This document shows, piece after piece, positions 53,905-64,000 of a stretch of DNA of 64,000 nt (position 1 is its first letter; each line of letters opens with the position of its first letter). The notes under the pieces are model-generated. The model saw only the letters and a program-made list of their open reading frames with translations, was not told where the DNA came from and searched no databases. The translations under genes were made by a program, and so were the position numbers. Source of the DNA: Gammaproteobacteria bacterium (GTDB taxonomy: Bacteria; Pseudomonadota; Gammaproteobacteria; Pseudomonadales; Azotimanducaceae_A). Location of the stretch: positions 225,248 through 289,247 of the forward strand of contig DUAT01000094.1 in the NCBI GenBank assembly GCA_012960755.1, in the 5' to 3' direction.

Positions 53905-53933
53905 TTGCTATCAAGAGACGCTTGGCTTAGAAT
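53905..53933 (+). promoter_or_regulatory. Probable sigma-70 promoter of rplU-rpmA
   Basis: A -35 box TTGCTA (53905-53910) and a -10 box TAGAAT (53928-53933) are separated by 17 bp, matching the consensus at 4 and 5 of 6 positions. Transcription would start near 53940, about 135 bp before the L21 start, leaving a long leader as is common for ribosomal protein operons. Confidence 0.6.
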
Positions 53934-54074
53934 CACGCGTCCTGAAATTGAGCAATTGCGTCTGGATATGGGCCCGGACATTTTCCGCGCCTGACGATGG
54001 AATTAAATTAAGCGACCTGGGCTGATTTCCACGCCCGGCGACTATAAACGAGATTGATAAAAGGTTTGAGCAGC

Positions 54075-54389
54075 ATGTATGCGGTGATTAAGAGTGGTGG
54101 CAAACAACATAGAGTAGAATCGGGAGAGGTTTTACGTCTCGAGAAGCTAGACGCCGATGCAGGCGCTATCGTCGATTTTGATCAAGTCATGATGATCGGT
54201 GAAGGCGAACAGGTTAAGATTGGTGAACCTTATGTTGATGGTGGGAAGGTGTCGGCGGAGATTATTAGGCATGGCAGAGCCGAAAAAATCACCATCATCA
54301 AGATGAAACGAAGGAAGCACTACCGGCGGCAAGCGGGTCATAGGCAATCCTTTACCGAGATCAAGATCAAAGAAATTGTTGGGGGATAA
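54075..54389 (+). CDS. rplU: 50S ribosomal protein L21
   Basis: Ribosomal protein of 104 residues; starts [14 protein letters not shown] and ends in KIKEIVGG with the conserved basic block [16 protein letters not shown]. The frame begins 7 codons earlier at 54054 but the ATG at 54075 is the normal L21 start. It is followed after 5 bp by rpmA, as is universal in bacteria. Confidence 0.98.
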   Translation: MYAVIKSGGKQHRVESGEVLRLEKLDADAGAIVDFDQVMMIGEGEQVKIGEPYVDGGKVSAEIIRHGRAEKITIIKMKRRKHYRRQAGHRQSFTEIKIKEIVGG

Positions 54390-54394
54390 CAGAA

Positions 54395-54655
54395 GTGGCA
54401 CATAAGAAAGCAGGTGGTAGTACCCGTAATGGCCGAGATTCTGAGAGTAAACGACTTGGCGTAAAACTGTATGGTGGACAAGTTGTTTTACCTGGCAATA
54501 TTATTGTTCGTCAGCGAGGGACTAAATTTCATCCCGGAATTAATGTGGGTTGTGGAAAGGACCATACGCTATTTGCAAAAGCTGAGGGCGTTGTGGAGTT
54601 CCTGACCAAAGGCCCGAAGCAGAGAAAGTATGTTAACGTAGTGACGCAAAGCTGA
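54395..54655 (+). CDS. rpmA: 50S ribosomal protein L27
   Basis: Ribosomal protein of 86 residues at the peptidyl transferase centre. It starts with GTG at 54395 ([20 protein letters not shown]) after GGGGGATAACAGAA. It ends 15 bp before a rho-independent terminator that closes the rplU-rpmA operon. Confidence 0.98.
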   Translation: MAHKKAGGSTRNGRDSESKRLGVKLYGGQVVLPGNIIVRQRGTKFHPGINVGCGKDHTLFAKAEGVVEFLTKGPKQRKYVNVVTQS

Positions 54656-54670
54656 GATGAGAAATTGATA

Positions 54671-54702
54671 AAAAAGCCCTGTCACCGACAGGGCTTTTTT
54701 TT
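54671..54702 (+). terminator. Rho-independent terminator after rpmA
   Basis: An 8-bp stem AGCCCTGT (54675-54682) / ACAGGGCT (54688-54695) with loop CACCG is followed by a run of T residues and preceded by A residues, so it could also act on the opposite strand. It separates the ribosomal protein genes from obg. Confidence 0.9.
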
Positions 54703-54750
54703 GCCAGATCTGTTTACTGTGCCTGAGTAGGAAGCATTTCGGAAAAATAA

Positions 54751-57028
<2,278 letters not shown>

Positions 57029-57032
<4 letters not shown>

Positions 57033-57295
57033 GCCTGGAGAGCTTTGACCCTGGTATTGAGCCTGGATTTGTGCCGCGATGCTTTATTCTGGTGGATAAT
57101 GCCGTGGGTTACCGCGCGGTCAAGGACAGGCACGGCAGCCTGGTAAGCCGAATTGGCAGCGTCATAGTCGCCTGATTCGATAGCGGCGATGGCCTTTTTA
57201 ATAGCAGTTCGCATGGCGGAGCGCTGGCTGGCATTATGCTTTCTGCGTTTTTCTGATTGCTTGGCGCGTTTTTTTGATTGTGCTGTATTGGCCAC
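57029..57295 (-). CDS. rpsT: 30S ribosomal protein S20
   Basis: Small basic protein of 88 residues. It opens [18 protein letters not shown] and has the helical pattern of S20. Its position between proB and murJ on the opposite strand is conserved in gammaproteobacteria. The stop (TTA at 57029-57031 on the plus strand) overlaps the proB stop. Confidence 0.97.
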
Positions 57296-57427
57296 GTTTG
57301 GTTTCCTGAGTTGGACTGGAATTTCGAGCGCGGTACTATGCCCATTTGCTCGGTTTTTGTCAATCGGTGTTTTAATGAGGTGTGAATTTTACAAAGAGAA
57401 AATTGATGGATAGACGAGGTTTGAGAA

Positions 57428-59002
57428 ATGTCAGATTCCGGAAATGATCCTGTAGCGCATCCAGTGTCTGATCCTCTGCTGAAGTCGGGTCTAGTGGTCT
57501 CGGCTATGACCATGCTGTCCCGAGTGGCGGGTTTGACCCGGGATATTGTCATTGCCTACTTTTTTGGCTCAAGCGCGGCGGCGGATAGTTTTTTCCTGGC
57601 GTTTCGAATTCCGAATTTTTTCCGTCGACTTTTTGCTGAAGGAGCATTCTCCCAGGCTTTCATACCCGTTCTATCCGAATACAAAGCCAAACAGGATAGG
57701 TCTGCGCTGCAAAGCCTCCTGGATCACACCGCCGGAACGCTCGGCGTCGCGTTATTAATATTCACCTGCTTAGGAATGCTTTGTGCGGCGGGGATTATTA
57801 CCGTCTTCGCTGCAGGTTATGTTTACCAGGAGGAAACCGAGAAGGTTTATTTGGCGACCCAGATGCTGAGGATTACCCTGCCTTACCTGCTCTTGATTTC
57901 GCTAACGGCATTTGCAGGTGCGATTTTAAATACCTTTGGCCGATTTGCAGTGCCAGCCTTTACACCCGTGCTGCTGAATGTATCGTTGATTGCCAGTGCG
58001 ATATGGTTGCGTCCTTACTTTGATTTTCCCATTCTGGCACTGGCCTGGGGCGTGCTTATTGCAGGAATCGTACAATTACTATTCCAGCTGCCGTTTCTTG
58101 CTAGGCTGGGTCTGCTGCCCCGGCCCAGAATCGATCTGAAGCACACTGGCGTCAGGCGAATCCTCCGTTTGATGGTGCCCGCCTTGTTTGGCGTCTCTGT
58201 TGGCCAGATTAATCTGCTCCTGGACACCGTGCTTGCAACTTTCCTGATAACGGGCAGCCTTTCCTGGCTATATTATTCTGATCGTCTGCTGGAATTACCG
58301 CTTGCCCTGTTTGGTATCACTATCGCGACTGTCATCCTGCCAGCACTGTCCGGGAAATATGTGGAAGAATCAACCGAGGCCTTTTCAGAAACACTTGACT
58401 GGGCTATCAAGATGGTACTCTTATTGGGTATACCGGCTAGCTTTGCATTGATTTACCTATCGGATATTCTGATAGCGACCCTGTTTTTTAATGGTGCAAT
58501 GACCGTCGTGGATATTGAGATGGCAAGCCTTAGCCTGAAAGCTTATGGAGCAGGGTTGGCGGGTCACATGCTGGTGAAGGTGCTTGCACCCGGCTATTTT
58601 GCCAGGCAGGACACCAAAACACCGGTAAAGATTGGCTTGATTGCTTTGTTTTTCAACATGCTGATGAATCTGATGCTGATCGCCTTCCTGGGTCATGTTG
58701 GCCTTGCCCTGGCAACCTCGGCATCGGCCTTTTTGAATGCATTTTTGCTTTGGCGAGGATTGCGACTGAAGGGTATCTACCATGCAGCACAAGGTTGGGT
58801 ATACTTTGTAGGCAGGTTGTTGCTGTCGATTGCTGCCATGGCCCTGTTTCTGGCCTGGTTCACGCCGGATCTGACTCTATGGCTGACCTTGAGCAACATC
58901 GACAGGGTGAGACAATTGCTGGTGATCTGCTTGCTGGGCGCACTGGTTTATTTTCTTAGTATGGTCGCGATGGGAATGCGGCCCAGGGATTTTCGTCGGT
59001 AA
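57428..59002 (+). CDS. murJ: Lipid II flippase MurJ
   Basis: MVF-type flippase of 524 residues with about 14 helices that moves lipid II across the inner membrane. Signature blocks are SRVAGLTRDIVIAYFFG, ADSFFLAFRIPNFFRRLFAEGAFSQAFIPV and the C-terminal DTKTPVKIG. The start ATG follows GAGGTTTGAGAA. ribF begins 5 bp after its stop. Confidence 0.97.
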   Translation: MSDSGNDPVAHPVSDPLLKSGLVVSAMTMLSRVAGLTRDIVIAYFFGSSAAADSFFLAFRIPNFFRRLFAEGAFSQAFIPVLSEYKAKQDRSALQSLLDHTAGTLGVALLIFTCLGMLCAAGIITVFAAGYVYQEETEKVYLATQMLRITLPYLLLISLTAFAGAILNTFGRFAVPAFTPVLLNVSLIASAIWLRPYFDFPILALAWGVLIAGIVQLLFQLPFLARLGLLPRPRIDLKHTGVRRILRLMVPALFGVSVGQINLLLDTVLATFLITGSLSWLYYSDRLLELPLALFGITIATVILPALSGKYVEESTEAFSETLDWAIKMVLLLGIPASFALIYLSDILIATLFFNGAMTVVDIEMASLSLKAYGAGLAGHMLVKVLAPGYFARQDTKTPVKIGLIALFFNMLMNLMLIAFLGHVGLALATSASAFLNAFLLWRGLRLKGIYHAAQGWVYFVGRLLLSIAAMALFLAWFTPDLTLWLTLSNIDRVRQLLVICLLGALVYFLSMVAMGMRPRDFRR

Positions 59003-59007
59003 CTAAC

Positions 59008-59940
59008 ATGAGAATTATAAGAGGAATCAGTAATCTGAGAAGCGATGACCGCAACTGTGTGGTCACAATCGGCAATTTCGATGGTGTGCATTTGGGCCAT
59101 CAGGCGATGCTGGCTGAAGTGAAGAAAGCGTCAGTGGCACTTGATTGCCCCTCGTTGCTGATCTGTTTTGAACCGCAGCCAAAAGAATTTTTTGATGAAT
59201 ATAAGGCGCCTGCCCGGCTGACCCGGTTCCGGGAGAAGGTCAATCTGCTCAGGCAGTGTGGAATTGATCGGTTACTGTGTCTGAAATTCAACGAAGAGAC
59301 TCGCGGAGTAAGCGCGGCTGAGTTTGTATCACTGCTGGTGGATGACCTTTCCGCAAAAGCACTTTATGTGGGCGATGATTTTCGTTTTGGTTCCGACCGA
59401 ACCGGTGATTTTTCCATGCTGCTGCAGGCGGGTGAACAATTTGGATTTCAGGTCAGCAACTTTTATACATTCACTTTTGAACGAGAACGCGTGAGTAGTA
59501 CCAGGATCAGGGCTTGCCTTGCGGCAGGCCACTTCAGCGAAGCTGAAACGATGCTCGGGCATCCCTATAGTATCGCTGGCAGGGTCGCTCGTGGCCGACA
59601 GTTGGGCCGAACCATTGGTGTTCCTACTGCAAATATTCAGTTGCATCGCTATAAGGCGCCGCTTAGTGGGGTTTATGCGGTCGAGATTACCGGGTTAACC
59701 AGTGGCCGGTATGGCGTGGCCAATGTGGGTGTCAGGCCAACCATTGATGGAGACACAATACGGCCGATACTAGAGGTTCATATTTTCGATTTTGATGCAG
59801 ATATTTATGGTCAGTATATTGAGATTATATTCCGTAAAAAGATTCGTGAAGAAAAAAAATACGATGGCCTTGAAGCTTTAAAGGAGGCGATCAGCAAAGA
59901 CATGAAGGAAGCAAGGCAGTTTTTCTTGCTGGATGCCTGA
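59008..59940 (+). CDS. ribF: Bifunctional riboflavin kinase / FAD synthetase
   Basis: Makes FMN and FAD. The N-terminal FAD synthetase nucleotidyl-transferase domain has TIGNFDGVHLGHQAML and the ISST-like motif in VSSTRIR; the kinase domain begins near residue 185 with GRVARGRQLGRTIGVPTANI. Length of 310 residues is normal. Its TGA shares one base with the lspA ATG (TGATG); ileS, usually placed between them, is missing. Confidence 0.97.
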   Translation: MRIIRGISNLRSDDRNCVVTIGNFDGVHLGHQAMLAEVKKASVALDCPSLLICFEPQPKEFFDEYKAPARLTRFREKVNLLRQCGIDRLLCLKFNEETRGVSAAEFVSLLVDDLSAKALYVGDDFRFGSDRTGDFSMLLQAGEQFGFQVSNFYTFTFERERVSSTRIRACLAAGHFSEAETMLGHPYSIAGRVARGRQLGRTIGVPTANIQLHRYKAPLSGVYAVEITGLTSGRYGVANVGVRPTIDGDTIRPILEVHIFDFDADIYGQYIEIIFRKKIREEKKYDGLEALKEAISKDMKEARQFFLLDA

Positions 59941-60425
59941 TGCAATATCTGTTGAGTTTTATCATTGTAGTGGTTGACCAGATCAGTAAGCAGTACATGG
60001 AAAGACTGCTTGATCTGTGTGAACCAGGGCACTGTCAATCGATCGTTCTGCTACCGGTATTCGAACTCGCGCTGGTGCATAATGAAGGCGCCGCTTTCAG
60101 CTTTCTCAGTGACGCCGGTGGTTGGCAGCGTTGGTTTCTGGCGCTGGTGTCTCTTACCGCAAGTGGTTTCATCGGTTACTGGATTTTTCAGGCCAGGCAA
60201 AAAGAAGTCTGGTTAGGTTGGTCACTTGCCTTGATACTGGGCGGTGCGGTAGGAAACCTGGTCGATAGAGTGGGTTGGGGATATGTGATTGATTTTGTAA
60301 TTGTTCACTACCAGCACTATTATTTCCCGGCATTTAATGTCGCCGATGCAGCTATTTCTGTGGGCGCTGCGATGTTGTTACTGGATTTTTTCATGAATAT
60401 GAAAGGCAGAACTGATGAATCGTGA
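59940..60425 (+). CDS. lspA: Lipoprotein signal peptidase
   Basis: Aspartyl peptidase II of 161 residues cleaving prolipoprotein signal peptides; four hydrophobic helices. The family motifs are VDQISKQ, HNEGAAFSFL, the catalytic GNLVDRVGWGYVIDF and AFNVADAAIS with the two Asp. The N-terminus is a few residues shorter than usual. It overlaps fkpB by 11 nt. Confidence 0.97.
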   Translation: MQYLLSFIIVVVDQISKQYMERLLDLCEPGHCQSIVLLPVFELALVHNEGAAFSFLSDAGGWQRWFLALVSLTASGFIGYWIFQARQKEVWLGWSLALILGGAVGNLVDRVGWGYVIDFVIVHYQHYYFPAFNVADAAISVGAAMLLLDFFMNMKGRTDES

Positions 60426-60876
60426 TACGCCGATCGGCCCAGGAACCGAAATAAGGTTGAAGTTTGTGCTGATGATGGCCTCGGGTGAACTGATCGATTC
60501 TACTGGCGATAATCCTGCGACCCTGCGGGTAGGTGATGGAAATCTGCTTCCGGGGTTTGAGCAGGCTCTGTTTGGATTAAAATCAGGGTCTAAACGACGG
60601 CTGGAAATTCCCTTTCAGAAGGGCTTCGGCGCCATTAACCCAGGCAATCGGCAAACTCTGAAGAAAACGGCTTTTAGCCGTGAATTGCTCCTCGAAGAAG
60701 GCCTGGTGGTTTCTTTTTCTGACGCGTCTAAAGCAGAACTGCCGGGCGTTATCAGTCGTGTTCTGGAGGACGTTGTGGAAGTTGATTTCAATCATCCCTT
60801 GGCTGGTAAAGATCTGTTGTTTGAAGTTGAAATACTCGAGGTAACTCAGATATCAAATGACATCGTGAGAGTTTGA
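60415..60876 (+). CDS. fkpB: FKBP-type peptidyl-prolyl isomerase (SlpA/FkpB-like)
   Basis: Small prolyl isomerase of 153 residues. It opens with a beta strand, then [20 protein letters not shown] and [14 protein letters not shown], the FKBP core with an IF (insert-in-flap) domain ending in ELPGVISRV. The FkpB type is conserved between lspA and ispH. Its ends overlap neighbours (11 nt with lspA, one base with the ispH ATG). Confidence 0.95.
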   Translation: MNRDTPIGPGTEIRLKFVLMMASGELIDSTGDNPATLRVGDGNLLPGFEQALFGLKSGSKRRLEIPFQKGFGAINPGNRQTLKKTAFSRELLLEEGLVVSFSDASKAELPGVISRVLEDVVEVDFNHPLAGKDLLFEVEILEVTQISNDIVRV

Positions 60877-61826
60877 TGACAACCCCAAGGTTTAGTATCC
60901 GACTGGCTAATCCTCGCGGCTTTTGTGCGGGTGTGGATCGCGCCATAGAAATAGTCAATCGAGCTTTGCAGCAATTTGGTGCGCCGGTCTATGTCCGTCA
61001 TGAAGTGGTCCACAATAAGACAGTCGTGGAAGAATTAGCTGCAAAGGGCGCGGTGTTTGTTGATGAAATTAATGAAATTCCGCGGGGCTCTCTGTGTATT
61101 TTCAGCGCCCATGGCGTGGCTCAGCAGGTGCGCCGAGCGGCGAAAAAGCGGGATCTGAAGATTTTCGATGCGACCTGTCCGCTGGTCACTAAAGTTCACA
61201 AGGAAATGGCCAAAGCAGCTGACCTGCAGCACGAGACCATTTTGATTGGCCATGCCGGGCATCCCGAGGTAGAAGGAACGCTAGGCCAGTATGAGACGCA
61301 TTCTGATGCCGGTGGAACCTATTTGGTGGAGAATCTGGCCCAAGCCGAAGCAGTGCAGATAAAAGACCCAGGCCGACTAAGTTATGTCACCCAGACCACC
61401 TTATCGGTGGATGATACCGAGACCATTATCGGTAAGCTTCAACAGCGTTTTCCCAAAATCAGCGGACCTAGAAAAGATGATATCTGTTATGCAACCCAGA
61501 ACAGGCAGGATGCGGTTAAATTGCTGGCAAAAGATTGTCAGATGATTCTGGTGGTGGGATCAAAAAACAGTTCTAACTCAAATCGCCTCAGGGAACTGGC
61601 TGAGAGACTGGATGCGCGGGCCTATTTGATCGATGATGCATCGGAAATCCAGTCTGCTTGGCTAGCTGACGGAATAACGATTGGGGTAACGTCCGGTGCT
61701 TCTGCTCCAGAGGTCTTGGTCGACGCTGTACTTGCCCATTTAAAAAACCGGGGTGGTGTATTTGAGCACTCACAGGTTGCCGCCGTAGAATCCATGGCGT
61801 TTTCTCTCCCTAAGGAACTTCGGTGA
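60876..61826 (+). CDS. ispH: 4-hydroxy-3-methylbut-2-enyl diphosphate reductase
   Basis: Final enzyme of the MEP isoprenoid pathway, a 4Fe-4S enzyme of 316 residues. Cluster cysteines are in [22 protein letters not shown] and [17 protein letters not shown] and [10 protein letters not shown] bind the diphosphate. The ATG at 60876 shares a base with the fkpB stop (TGATG). Confidence 0.97.
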   Translation: MTTPRFSIRLANPRGFCAGVDRAIEIVNRALQQFGAPVYVRHEVVHNKTVVEELAAKGAVFVDEINEIPRGSLCIFSAHGVAQQVRRAAKKRDLKIFDATCPLVTKVHKEMAKAADLQHETILIGHAGHPEVEGTLGQYETHSDAGGTYLVENLAQAEAVQIKDPGRLSYVTQTTLSVDDTETIIGKLQQRFPKISGPRKDDICYATQNRQDAVKLLAKDCQMILVVGSKNSSNSNRLRELAERLDARAYLIDDASEIQSAWLADGITIGVTSGASAPEVLVDAVLAHLKNRGGVFEHSQVAAVESMAFSLPKELR

Positions 61827-61881
61827 TCCTTGCAAAGCTAAATTGCGCTATACATAATCTACTGGTAACGAGGAAAGTATT

Positions 61882-62253
61882 TTGAAATCATATGGTTATA
61901 CTTTAGTTGAATTAATGATAGTGGTTGCCATCATCGCTGTTATCTCTTCTATCGCTGTGCCGGTTTACCAGAACTATGTTGATGATACTTATGCCGGCCA
62001 GGCGGTCGTTGATATGAAGGTATGTGCACTGGCATTGGAAAGATATTACTCGAATGGCTTCACGTATGTAGGTGCAAATATAGCGGCGGTTTGTACACTG
62101 CAATCGCCAACACAGGGAACGGCTAAGTACACGCTTTCATATCAGTCCCTGAGCGTGACTGATTTCACAGTCAGGGCGACGCCCGTGGGTGGTGCCTGTG
62201 GTTCCGGGGATTGCTTTGAGTTAACGCGAGATGGTACCCAGGCAACGCCTTGA
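61882..62253 (+). CDS. Type IV pilin-like protein (PilE/PilA class)
   Basis: Prepilin of 123 residues. A TTG start with GAGGAAAG nine bases before it gives the leader MKSYG then YTLVELMIVVAIIAVISSIA; cleavage by the prepilin peptidase would leave Tyr at +1 (usually Phe) and Glu at +5. The C-terminal domain has a likely disulfide pair. It is 55 bp after ispH and 199 bp before fimT; minor or major pilin cannot be decided. Confidence 0.85.
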   Translation: MKSYGYTLVELMIVVAIIAVISSIAVPVYQNYVDDTYAGQAVVDMKVCALALERYYSNGFTYVGANIAAVCTLQSPTQGTAKYTLSYQSLSVTDFTVRATPVGGACGSGDCFELTRDGTQATP

Positions 62254-62452
62254 TGGTTCTGTATAACCTGGGCACGAAGCGAGGTTCTGCTGATGTTTAT
62301 GATGGTGGGTCAGAACGGCGGAGGTTGTTGCTGAATTTTTGCTAAAGTAATGCACACTAAAGTAGGGCACAAAGGTGCGATAAGAGAGGTGACTGACAGC
62401 CATCAAGCTTAGCGCGCGATATTTCCCTCGACCCGTTTGATGGGAGCATTAA

Positions 62453-62974
62453 ATGCCAAAATTGGTTAGGTTCAGTAAGGGGTTTTCATTGCTTGAATTG
62501 ATGGTTGTACTTGTAATCATCAGTCTGACCCTGTCTGTGGCCTTGCCTTCCTATCAGAGTATGATTGGCCGGTTTGCCATTACTACTTTGGCTAATGACT
62601 TGTTGGCCGCAGTATCCTTTGCTCGAAGTGAGGCGATTAAATCCGGAGCCGTGGTGTCTCTGTATGGTTCATCCGGTGCGGTCACCAATACGCTGGGTAG
62701 TGGTTATTGTGTTATCTTCGGCCTGGGCGTTCCCGGGAATTGCGCGGCTGCAATTCAGGTTTTCAGCGTGTCGGATAGCAACCTGACGGCCGATATTTTT
62801 GACCCGTTGGGTCAGGTTCAGAACACCCTACAATTTGATGACCTTGGCGGCCTGAGTGGTACAGGCGGTGCGACGCGCACTATTGATATTTGCCGGACCG
62901 GTTTTGCCGGTAGACAGATCCAGATCAGTCTGATTGGTCGCGGTAGAATTGTTACAACTGGCTTGTGTCCATGA
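62453..62974 (+). CDS. fimT: GspH/FimT family pseudopilin
   Basis: Minor pilin of 173 residues. The leader ends KG then FSLLELMVVLVIISLTLSVA; the globular part follows the GspH/FimT pattern (LANDLLAAVSFARSEAIKSG). The gene starts the minor pilin set and its TGA overlaps the pilV start (ATGA). Confidence 0.9.
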   Translation: MPKLVRFSKGFSLLELMVVLVIISLTLSVALPSYQSMIGRFAITTLANDLLAAVSFARSEAIKSGAVVSLYGSSGAVTNTLGSGYCVIFGLGVPGNCAAAIQVFSVSDSNLTADIFDPLGQVQNTLQFDDLGGLSGTGGATRTIDICRTGFAGRQIQISLIGRGRIVTTGLCP

Positions 62975-63507
62975 CTATAAAAACACCTGGCTCAGGATTT
63001 TCGTTAGTTGAGCTGCTGGTTACGATGATTATCGTTTCTGTCGGTGTTTTAGGGGTGGCAAGCCTGCAGATACGCAGTCTTCAGCAGAACAGGGAGGCTT
63101 TCTTTCGAGCAGAAGCTTCTTATCTGGCAAACGGCATGATGGATCGGATTAGGGCCAATCGTCAGGCGGTGTACAACCTGACCATCGCCCAGGCGACGCC
63201 GATTGCTGCCACTAGTTGCGTGTTATTAAATTGTAATAGTGCGCAGATGGCGATTTATGATATAGCCCAATGGCAGTGCTCAATTCGGTCGGTAGATGCA
63301 GCCGGTGCAACCTACCTGATTTGTGGTCAGTTGGGCGTGACGGGTGCATTGCCGCTAGGGTCAGGCCGTGTCACACAATCAGCAGCAACCCCACTTTTGT
63401 ATCAAGTAGAAGTGAGATGGGCAGCGGACTCTTTTGCGACTTTGTGTGGTTCCCGGACTGTTGCTCAGCCCGCTTGCCAGAGCATAGTAATTCAGGCGCA
63501 ATTATGA
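62971..63507 (+). CDS. pilV: Type IV pilus modification protein PilV
   Basis: Minor pilin of 178 residues; N-terminal GFSLVELLVTMIIVSVGVLG and SYLANGMMDRIRANR are PilV hallmarks. The ATG at 62971 overlaps the fimT stop by 4 nt (a GTG two codons earlier is less likely). Its own TGA overlaps the pilW start by ATGA. Confidence 0.92.
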   Translation: MTIKTPGSGFSLVELLVTMIIVSVGVLGVASLQIRSLQQNREAFFRAEASYLANGMMDRIRANRQAVYNLTIAQATPIAATSCVLLNCNSAQMAIYDIAQWQCSIRSVDAAGATYLICGQLGVTGALPLGSGRVTQSAATPLLYQVEVRWAADSFATLCGSRTVAQPACQSIVIQAQL

Positions 63508-64000
63508 ATAATGTACCTGGAAAGGCAGATGGCTTGAGCCTGGTTGAGGTGATGATTTCCTTGACGATGGGAACGATCGTGCTCATGGGTGTGATAAATC
63601 TGTTTTCTGCAAATTCAGAAACCTATAATTTATTACAGGGGCAGTCGCGAATGCAGGAGTCAGCTCGTTTTGCCCTGAGCTATTTATCCAAAGATATTCA
63701 GAAAGCCGGTTATAGAGGCTGTTTTTCACGCGGCCCTCTCCTTGTTACCATGGATCTTCCTGCTGTTATTCCCTATGAGTTTGACATGAGAACCCGTATC
63801 CAAGCCTATGATGGCCAGGCGGCTGGCTGGGCGCCAGCTATTACTCCCTTGAACGCCACTTACGTTGCCGGACGGGCCATTAATACTTTGACTATCGTGG
63901 CGACTACTGACGTTCTGACGGTACGTTCTGCCAGTGCTGTTGAGGCCGCGCTCAGTGTGGCCATGCCACTTTCAACCAGTAACCCTGTAGTAACGATTCC
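63504..64000 (+). CDS. pilW: Type IV pilus minor pilin PilW, 3' part outside window
   Basis: The frame is open from the ATG at 63504 to the window edge (165 codons). The prepilin motif GLSLVEVMISLTMGTIVLMG is followed by RMQESARFALSYLSKDIQKA, which is typical of PilW. It overlaps pilV by ATGA and would be followed by pilX/pilY1 in the usual order. Confidence 0.92.
   Translation, partial: MNNVPGKADGLSLVEVMISLTMGTIVLMGVINLFSANSETYNLLQGQSRMQESARFALSYLSKDIQKAGYRGCFSRGPLLVTMDLPAVIPYEFDMRTRIQAYDGQAAGWAPAITPLNATYVAGRAINTLTIVATTDVLTVRSASAVEAALSVAMPLSTSNPVVTI

Overview
The window looks like a chromosomal segment of a gammaproteobacterium, probably a heterotrophic aerobe of marine or similar type. This rests on the conserved housekeeping block at the right end (ispB divergent from rplU-rpmA, then obg-proB, rpsT, murJ-ribF-lspA-fkpB-ispH and the type IV pilus minor pilin genes), whose order is typical of Gammaproteobacteria. 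The genetic code is standard, with TGA, TAA and TAG all used as stops; GTG and TTG starts are common. One tRNA gene is present (tRNA-Pro, CGG). No rRNA, CRISPR array or intact insertion sequence was seen.

Layout. 1-3.0 kb: an RND efflux permease (cut by the window edge) and its membrane-fusion protein. 3.1-6.9 kb: a leftward operon of a WD40 protein, a beta-propeller lactonase and a PhyH-type dioxygenase, facing a rightward acyl-CoA dehydrogenase / cytochrome b561 / YceI group (6.9-9.2 kb). 9.2-17.2 kb: a leftward run of sugar-type symporter, class C beta-lactamase-like hydrolase, penicillin/AHL acylase-like lipoprotein, PQQ dehydrogenase and a second PhyH protein. 17.4-18.1 kb: a MerB-like gene with an in-frame TGA. 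18.1-22.1 kb: a dimethylformamidase-like protein, an MFS carrier and an EthD-like protein. 22.3-34.1 kb: a hybrid histidine kinase, an amidohydrolase, a MalY-like lyase with a sodium symporter and its 39-residue companion, an SDR, another MFS carrier, two paralogous small membrane proteins and a class III CoA transferase. 34.3-36.3 kb: a CsgG-like/FlgT-like pair. 36.4-48.1 kb: serine hydrolase, SSS symporter, GNAT, exported MsrA, epimerase, third PhyH protein, a broken DUF898 gene, amidase, a small Sel1-like protein and a Rieske oxygenase. 48.1-52.7 kb: a low-density accessory patch with a 7-bp tandem repeat, an integrase scar, a DUF2142 membrane protein and a repeat-bearing LamG-like protein. 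52.7-64 kb: tRNA-Pro and the housekeeping block, ending in the pilV-pilW pseudopilins.

Most of the left 48 kb appears devoted to uptake and oxidative or hydrolytic breakdown of organic substrates: four MFS/SSS carrier types sit beside amide hydrolases, lactonases, dioxygenases and CoA enzymes. Genes often overlap by 4 nt (ATGA) or abut, which indicates translational coupling.

The most notable observation is at 17387-18094. A single reading frame encodes a complete MerB-like (organomercurial lyase family) protein except for one TGA. That TGA falls exactly where MerB has its second catalytic cysteine (Cys159), and 13 nt downstream there is a perfect 6-bp hairpin whose 4-nt loop has G in its second position, as expected for a bacterial selenocysteine insertion element. 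A selenocysteine-containing lyase is the most economical reading; a nonsense mutation of the Cys codon is the main alternative. A second oddity is that ileS is missing from its usual place between ribF and lspA.
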